Origin: Bacillota bacterium
GTDB taxonomy: Bacteria > Bacillota_A > Clostridia > Clostridiales > Clostridiaceae
Reading direction: 5' to 3'
Length of the DNA: 9,707 nt
Assembly: GCA_021837545.1 (NCBI GenBank)
Contig: JAKBFR010000092.1
Span: 1-9,707, forward strand
Part shown: one piece after another, positions 6,322 through 9,707 of the stretch
Layout of the letters: each line of letters starts with the position of its first letter
Numbering within the stretch: position 1 is the stretch's first letter
The notes under the pieces: generated by a model
What the model was told of the DNA's origin: nothing
Seen by the model: only the letters and a program-made list of their open reading frames with translations
Databases searched by the model: none
Position numbers and translations under genes: made by a program

Positions 6322-6404
6322 CATGTGCCTAAAATAAATTTAACTATTAAACCGGATAAAAATATTCATTATATTATGAATAAATAAAGGCAGACATGAT
6401 TTTT
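6322..6404 (+). terminator. Branched terminator downstream of the RNA candidate
   Basis: CATGT-GCCT (6322-6330) pairs with AGGC-ag-ACATG (6388-6398), and a T-run (6400-6404) follows. The loop holds a second perfect hairpin, TATTCAT/ATGAATA (6363-6369/6376-6382). If used, the transcript starting near 6109 would be about 295 nt long. Confidence 0.55.
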
Positions 6405-6449
6405 ATATGTTAATCGTAATATATAACTCCAATTGTTAGTTTATGGCGG

Positions 6450-6478
6450 TTGAAAAAATACTTTCATAAATATATAAT
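6450..6478 (+). promoter_or_regulatory. Strong promoter for the 6505 gene
   Basis: TTGAAA (6450-6455) and a perfect TATAAT (6473-6478) are 17 bp apart. The predicted start near 6485 leaves a leader of only about 20 nt, just enough for the ribosome binding site. Confidence 0.65.
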
Positions 6479-6504
6479 TTTAATAACAGGAAGGGGTGAA
6501 AGCT

Positions 6505-6798
6505 ATGAAAGTTGAGTTTTGTCTTGTAGATAGTGGTGATATTGTATTTACAAAAGAATCAAAAGATTTGAAAGATATAATTGAGATCATTACAAAAGTA
6601 GGAACGGAAATAAATTTATTTTTTAGTAAAGATGACTTCATCCATGGGTATGTACAAAGTATAATGTATCAAGTTAATGCTGAAAGTAACGATGAAAGTT
6701 TAAGAATATATTTTTCAAATGATTATGCGAAATCTAAAAATAAGGAAAGAATATCTAGCGAACATTTAAGTACTACAAAGCTAAATGAAAAGAAATAA
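6505..6798 (+). CDS. Unknown 97-aa protein
   Basis: I do not recognise a family. The N-terminal part (1-72) looks like a small alpha/beta domain: strand KVEFCLVDSGDIVF, helix KDLKDIIEIITKVG, strand INLFFS, then FIHGYVQSIMYQVNAES and LRIYFSNDYA. From about residue 73 the tail is Lys/Ser/Glu-rich and probably disordered. ATG 6505 is chosen because AGGAAGG (6488-6494) is well placed before it; the GTG at 6496 lies inside the ribosome binding site. It has its own near-consensus promoter and its own terminator, so it is a single-gene unit. No signal peptide or membrane span is seen. Confidence 0.65.
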   Translation: MKVEFCLVDSGDIVFTKESKDLKDIIEIITKVGTEINLFFSKDDFIHGYVQSIMYQVNAESNDESLRIYFSNDYAKSKNKERISSEHLSTTKLNEKK

Positions 6799-6831
6799 TA
6801 TTAATCTAAAATATAATTTTTTAATATAGCT

Positions 6832-6864
6832 TAAAGCAGTAAGTATAATAAACTTGCTGCTTTA
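6832..6864 (+). terminator. Hairpin terminator after the 6505 gene
   Basis: AAAGCAGTAAGT (6833-6844) pairs over 12 bp, with one G.T, with ACTTGCTGCTTT (6852-6863). The T6832-A6864 pair extends it. The following tract AGTTATTAAAT is only partly T-rich. Confidence 0.7.
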
Positions 6865-7065
6865 GTTATTAAATATAATTAAGATAGTATTTATAAAAGC
6901 ATAAAAAATTAGAAGTTATACCTTGATATTAAATTTATTAGGGATTGGGATAGTGAAGTATAGACCAAATTAAAGAAATATTCCTATACTATTCCCCTTA
7001 AATTATAAATCAAAAGAAAAAACACGAATAAAACAAAGAAATTGTTATAAAATGTTCTGTAAAAA
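6865..7065. other. AT-rich intergenic stretch with one weak hairpin
   Basis: There is no gene here. GGGATAG (6947-6953) plus TATAG (6959-6963) can pair with CTATA plus CTATTCCC (6984-6996) across a 20-nt loop. Without a T-run or a neighbouring gene I assign no role to it. Confidence 0.35.
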
Positions 7066-7094
7066 TTGACAAAATATAATATAAATTATAGAAT
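7066..7094 (+). promoter_or_regulatory. Near-consensus sigma-A promoter
   Basis: A perfect TTGACA (7066-7071) is 17 bp from TAGAAT (7089-7094), which matches consensus at five of six bases. The predicted start is about 7101. It is the best vegetative promoter in the window, and it faces a terminator hairpin beginning only about 20 nt after the start. Confidence 0.65.
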
Positions 7095-7100
7095 AAATAT

Positions 7101-7158
7101 AGCAATGATGATGCTTTGCAAATATTATCCAATTCAATGCGAATTGGATAATATTTTT
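7101..7158 (+). ncRNA. Putative ~58-nt small RNA or attenuated leader
   Basis: The segment from the predicted start (7101) to the end of the T-run (7158) would be a very short transcript. It has a small 5' helix GCAA/TTGC (7102-7105/7116-7119), then the terminator hairpin. It contains a 26-codon ATG frame (7105 or 7108 onward) with no ribosome binding site, which I do not regard as coding. It may be an independent sRNA or the leader of the 7359 operon. Confidence 0.4.
7120..7158 (+). terminator. Perfect 16-bp terminator hairpin
   Basis: The arm at 7120-7135 (AAATATTATCCAATTC) and the arm at 7141-7156 are exact reverse complements around the loop AATGC. The T-run is 7154-7158. Confidence 0.88.
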
Positions 7159-7167
7159 ATAGGTATC

Positions 7168-7329
7168 TTAGGGACATTCGAAAAATAACAAGTCAGTATG
7201 CTAGTCTATTTTGTGTCATACTTCGTCGGTATATTCACCTAATAGCTCGCTATGAGGCAAATATATCTCCTTGTCTGACACAAAATATACATCGCATCTT
7301 TGACTTGTTATTTTTTTCATATCCCTTAA
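7168..7329. repeat. Nested inverted-repeat element, MITE-like
   Basis: Arms pair across the whole tract. TTAGGGACAT (7168-7177) pairs imperfectly with ATATCCCTTAA (7319-7329). A perfect 15-bp match joins AAAAATAACAAGTCA (7181-7195) to 7301-7315, and a perfect 12-bp match joins TATTTTGTGTCA (7207-7218) to TGACACAAAATA (7276-7287). A central hairpin runs from G7228 to C7267 around CTCG. Single-stranded, this folds as one long interrupted hairpin of about 160 nt. TTA borders it on both sides in direct orientation (7168-7170 and 7326-7328), as a 3-bp target duplication would. It encodes no protein. The core also looks familiar from dispersed clostridial intergenic repeats, unverified. Its right arm ends in seven T, so it could also stop transcription. 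Confidence 0.7.
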
Positions 7330-7358
7330 AAATAAACTTATGAATGGAGTAGATAAGC

Positions 7359-7628
7359 ATGAAAGCAATATTAACAGTAATTGGGCAAGATAAAGTTGGT
7401 ATCATAGCAGGCGTTAGTCAAAAAATGTTAGAATATAGTATAAACATATTAGATGTTAATCAAACTATAATGCAAGGATTTTTTACTATGATAATGGTAT
7501 TAGACTGCAAAGATATGAAGGGTAGTTTTGAAGATGTTCGTACGGGATTAACAGCTGAAGGCGAAAGACTTGGGGTAGAAATAAAGATACAAAGAGAAGA
7601 AATATTTAAGTCAATGCATTCATTATAA
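7359..7628 (+). CDS. ACT-domain protein (UPF0237 family)
   Basis: The 89-aa protein is a single ACT domain (about residues 1-75, beta-alpha-beta-beta-alpha-beta). It has the strand MKAILTVIGQDKVGIIAGVS, helix SQKMLEYSINILDVNQ, strand GFFTMIMVLD and helix SFEDVRTGLTAEGERLGVEIKI. ACT domains bind amino acids or other small ligands and usually regulate a partner. This family is repeatedly found just upstream of DUF711 proteins, as here (13-nt gap), so it is probably the regulatory partner of the next product. GGAG (7346-7349) precedes ATG 7359 by 9 nt. No clear promoter lies between the folded repeat and the start. Transcription must come from within the repeat (a weak TTGTTA 7305-7310 and TAAAAA 7327-7332) or read through it. 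Confidence 0.88.
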   Translation: MKAILTVIGQDKVGIIAGVSQKMLEYSINILDVNQTIMQGFFTMIMVLDCKDMKGSFEDVRTGLTAEGERLGVEIKIQREEIFKSMHSL

Positions 7629-7641
7629 TTAGGAGGGGCTT

Positions 7642-8997
7642 ATGAATACTAATAATATACTTGAAACCATAAAAATGATTGAAGAGGAAAGACTTGATGT
7701 AAGAACTATAACAATGGGTATTTCATTGCTTGATTGTATAGATTCAGATGGAGATAAAGCTAGAATTAAGATATATGATAAGATTACAAAATCTGCTGAA
7801 CATTTAGTAGAAGTTGGTAGACAAATAGAATCGGAATTTGGTATTCCAATAGTTAATAAGAGAGTTTCAATAACGCCAATGTCTATAATTTGCGGAGCTA
7901 CAGATGAAACTGATTATGTTGAGTTTGCAAGAACTTTAGATAGAGCAGCTGAAACTTTAGGAATTGATTTCTTAGGTGGATTTTCAGCTTTAGTTCAAAA
8001 AGGTTGTACTAAAGGAGACAAGATATTAATTAGATCAATTCCAGAAGCATTAGCAGTAACTAAAAAAGTTTGTGCATCAGTTAATGTAGGGTGTACAAAA
8101 TCAGGAATAAATATGAACGCAGTGAGAGATATGGCAGAAGTTATAAAAAGAACTGCAGAACTTACTAAGGATCAACAAGGATTTGGATGCGCGAAATTAG
8201 TTATATTTGCAAATGCAGTTGAAGATAATCCATTTATGGCAGGGGCTTTTCATGGAGTTGGGGAAGCAGAAAAAATTATAAATGTTGGAGTAAGTGGACC
8301 TGGAGTTGTTAAGAGAGCTCTTGAAAAGGTACGAGGAGAATCTTTTGATGTTGTTGCTGAAACAATTAAGCAAACTGCATTTAAAGTAACTAGAATGGGT
8401 GAATTAGTTGCAAAAGAAGCGGCAAGAAGACTAGACGTACCTTTTGGTATAATTGATTTATCTCTTGCACCAACACCAGCTATCGGAGACTCTGTTGGTG
8501 AAATTTTAGAAGAAATAGGTTTAGAGCAAGTTGGAACTCACGGTACTATAGCAGCACTTGCAATGCTTAATGATGCAGTTAAAAAAGGTGGAGTTATGGC
8601 ATGTAGTCATGTTGGAGGATTAAGTGGAGCTTTCATTCCAGTATCAGAAGATTCAGCTATGATAGATGCAGTCAATAGTGGAGCAATAAATTTAGAAAAA
8701 TTAGAAGCTATGACATGTGTATGTTCAGTTGGTCTTGATATGATTGCAATTCCTGGAGATACACCAACTTCAACAATTGCAGGTATGATTGCTGATGAAG
8801 CTGCAATAGGAGTTATTAACAATAAGACTACAGCAGTTAGAATTATACCAGCACCAGGATGTGTAGTTGGAGATATAGTTGAATTCGGTGGCCTTTTAGG
8901 TAGAGCACCTGTAATGAAAGTAAACGGAAAATCATCGGAGTTATTTGCAAACAGAGGTGGAAGAATTCCAGCACCTATACATTCATTTAAGAACTAG
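7642..8997 (+). CDS. DUF711/UPF0210 family protein (PFL-like fold)
   Basis: The 451-aa protein is a full-length member of the DUF711/UPF0210 family. Recognisable blocks are [14 protein letters not shown] (19-32), [12 protein letters not shown] (70-81), [93 protein letters not shown] and the end [23 protein letters not shown]. The family is sometimes labelled PFL because its fold resembles glycyl-radical enzymes, but no glycyl-radical activity is established and the reaction is unknown. It is cytosolic, with no signal peptide. AGGAGGGG (7630-7637) lies just before ATG 7642. It forms an operon with the ACT-domain gene and ends before the terminator at 9063-9107. Codon use is highly regular, as expected of a core gene. 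Confidence 0.93.
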   Translation: MNTNNILETIKMIEEERLDVRTITMGISLLDCIDSDGDKARIKIYDKITKSAEHLVEVGRQIESEFGIPIVNKRVSITPMSIICGATDETDYVEFARTLDRAAETLGIDFLGGFSALVQKGCTKGDKILIRSIPEALAVTKKVCASVNVGCTKSGINMNAVRDMAEVIKRTAELTKDQQGFGCAKLVIFANAVEDNPFMAGAFHGVGEAEKIINVGVSGPGVVKRALEKVRGESFDVVAETIKQTAFKVTRMGELVAKEAARRLDVPFGIIDLSLAPTPAIGDSVGEILEEIGLEQVGTHGTIAALAMLNDAVKKGGVMACSHVGGLSGAFIPVSEDSAMIDAVNSGAINLEKLEAMTCVCSVGLDMIAIPGDTPTSTIAGMIADEAAIGVINNKTTAVRIIPAPGCVVGDIVEFGGLLGRAPVMKVNGKSSELFANRGGRIPAPIHSFKN

Positions 8998-9062
8998 TTT
9001 AAAATATATCTTATTAGAAAGATAAAGCAGTTTTAATAAAAATAATACATATACAAAAAATG

Positions 9063-9107
9063 AAAATGCATGGAAAGTTTTATTAAAAAACTTTCCATGC
9101 ATTTTTT
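9063..9107 (+). terminator. Strong 19-bp terminator of the ACT/DUF711 operon
   Basis: The arms 9063-9081 (AAAATGCATGGAAAGTTTT) and 9087-9105 are exact reverse complements around ATTAA, and T9102-9107 form the tail. Positions 9108-9219 beyond it are AT-rich, and I see no gene or hairpin there. Confidence 0.92.
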
Positions 9108-9219
9108 ATTATAATATATACTTTAAGAGAGCATTACAACTTGTAAAGATATATAATTTTTATCATTGGTGTTTTTAGCATAAGAGTAATTCGTTCAAAA
9201 AACTAGTAGCTATTAAAAT

Positions 9220-9351
9220 TTAAAAGAAAAATAACAATGGCCACCAATTAAAAAATCCATTATTAAATCCATTATTAAATCCACAACAACAATTATTACA
9301 ACATCTATTGCAGCAACATCTACAGCAATTTCTATGACAACATCTACTCAT
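9220..9351 (-). CDS. Cysteine-rich 43-aa microprotein
   Basis: The minus-strand frame starts at ATG 9351 with AAAGGAG (complement of 9361-9367) 9 nt upstream and ends with TAA at 9220. Residues 1-23 contain 12 cysteines in CC and CCC clusters mixed with Arg, Asn and His (C4, C5, C9, C10, C12-C14, C17, C18, C21-C23). Residues 24-34 are a GFNN repeat (GFNNGFNNGFF), and the C terminus NWWPLLFFF is strongly hydrophobic. There is no signal peptide. Such Cys-rich or Gly-Phe-Asn-rich short proteins in spore formers are often spore-coat or surface components, and metal binding is equally possible; both are inference. It is divergent from the radical SAM gene, with about 160 bp between the two starts. 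I see no clear sporulation promoter or terminator. Confidence 0.75.
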   Translation of the reverse strand: MSRCCHRNCCRCCCNRCCNNCCCGFNNGFNNGFFNWWPLLFFF

Positions 9352-9453
9352 AGTTCATTTCTCCTTTGTTTTTAATCTTTTGTTATATTAATAATATATT
9401 CAACATAATTAAAAAGTGTTACAGAAGAAATTATACAGAATTAAGTTTCTTTA

Positions 9454-9462
9454 TGTTATAAT
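9454..9462 (+). promoter_or_regulatory. Extended -10 promoter for the radical SAM gene
   Basis: TGTTATAAT is a perfect extended -10 element (TATAAT at 9457-9462) about 48 nt before ATG 9510. The -35 region (about 9434-9439) is poor, as extended -10 promoters tolerate. Confidence 0.5.
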
Positions 9463-9509
9463 AGCGAAAGAGAAAATTACACGTAGAAGAAAATTAAGTA
9501 GGTGGAAAA

Positions 9510-9707
9510 ATGTTAGACGAAAAAAAGTTTTTACCCATAAGTAAAAAAGACATGGAAGAAAGAGGCTGGGATGAATTAGATTTTATAATTGTTACAGCTG
9601 ATGCATATATAGATCATCATAGTTTTGGAACTTCAATTATTTCAAGGGTTCTTGAAAAACATGGATACAAGGTAGGAATAATAGCTCAACCTGAATGGAA
9701 GACTAAT
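9510..9707 (+). CDS. YgiQ-family radical SAM protein, N-terminal part (runs off window)
   Basis: The first 66 codons are present and the frame is open at the window end. [20 protein letters not shown], then [40 protein letters not shown], is the characteristic start of the YgiQ (UPF0313) group. There a cobalamin-binding-like N-terminal domain precedes the radical SAM core; the CxxxCxxC cluster motif would lie beyond the window. The function of the family is not established. AGGTGG (9500-9505) is 4 nt before ATG 9510. An extended -10 promoter lies upstream, and the cysteine-rich gene is transcribed away from it. Confidence 0.88.
   Translation, partial: MLDEKKFLPISKKDMEERGWDELDFIIVTADAYIDHHSFGTSIISRVLEKHGYKVGIIAQPEWKTN

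Noticed and set aside
6949..6996. Hairpin GGGATAG..TATAG / CTATA..CTATTCCC as a terminator or riboswitch
   Set aside because: A large asymmetric loop, no T-run and no gene ending or starting nearby.
7105..7185. 26-codon ATG frame inside the 58-nt RNA region
   Set aside because: No Shine-Dalgarno sequence, and it crosses the terminator hairpin and enters the repeat; most likely a chance frame.
7168..7329. Integron attC site or CRISPR unit as explanation of the folded repeat
   Set aside because: The attC core GTTRRRY/RYYYAAC boxes are not in place and there are no repeated spacers; nested arms fit a MITE-like element better.
8607..8822. Minus-strand frame antisense to the DUF711 gene
   Set aside because: A shadow of a strongly conserved coding frame without its own translation signals.

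Overview
The window looks like chromosomal DNA of an anaerobic, spore-forming, solventogenic-type Clostridium (Clostridium sensu stricto). It is very AT-rich, has strong AGGAGG-like ribosome binding sites, and carries clostridial families: choline-binding-type wall repeats, a bacteriohemerythrin, the ACT/DUF711 pair, a small alarmone synthetase and a YgiQ-type radical SAM protein. This assignment rests on composition and protein character only; no rRNA or other marker gene is present.

Layout. Positions 1-289 hold a strong terminator (39-81) of a gene lying outside the window, then an AT-rich leader. A membrane-anchored SH3 + 3D-domain wall protein (290-1015) follows. Next comes a likely two-gene operon of a RelQ/YjbM-type (p)ppGpp synthetase (1135-1815) and a small nitroreductase (1836-2402). 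A 70-residue HMA-fold protein without the metal-binding cysteines (2516-2728) ends at a clear terminator. A secreted protein made only of wall-binding repeats (3025-3471) converges on a bacteriohemerythrin (3984-3595, minus strand), with a bidirectional terminator between them.

Positions 4060-6800 form an accessory-looking stretch of four short genes of unknown function, each separately spaced. The first two look like proteins often seen as free-standing immunity-type genes. A roughly 200-300 nt structured RNA candidate at 6107-6404 sits among them. It has a closing outer stem, several internal helices and a promoter placed at its 5' edge. Its core resembles, from memory, the clostridial raiA-motif RNA.

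Positions 6800-7358 contain no protein gene but are dense in signals: a terminator, a near-consensus promoter running straight into a perfect 16-bp terminator hairpin (a ~58-nt transcript), and a ~160-bp nested inverted repeat with the look of a MITE. The ACT-domain (7359-7628) and DUF711/UPF0210 (7642-8997) operon lies immediately after and ends at a 19-bp terminator. A 43-residue protein with 12 cysteines is encoded on the minus strand at 9351-9220. It is divergent from the 5' end of a YgiQ-family radical SAM gene that runs off the window (9510-9707).

Functionally the window mixes stress and redox housekeeping (alarmone synthesis, nitroreductase, hemerythrin), cell-surface proteins, and a regulatory or accessory centre. 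The most interesting parts are the structured RNA, the folded repeat in front of the ACT/DUF711 operon, and the cysteine-rich microprotein.
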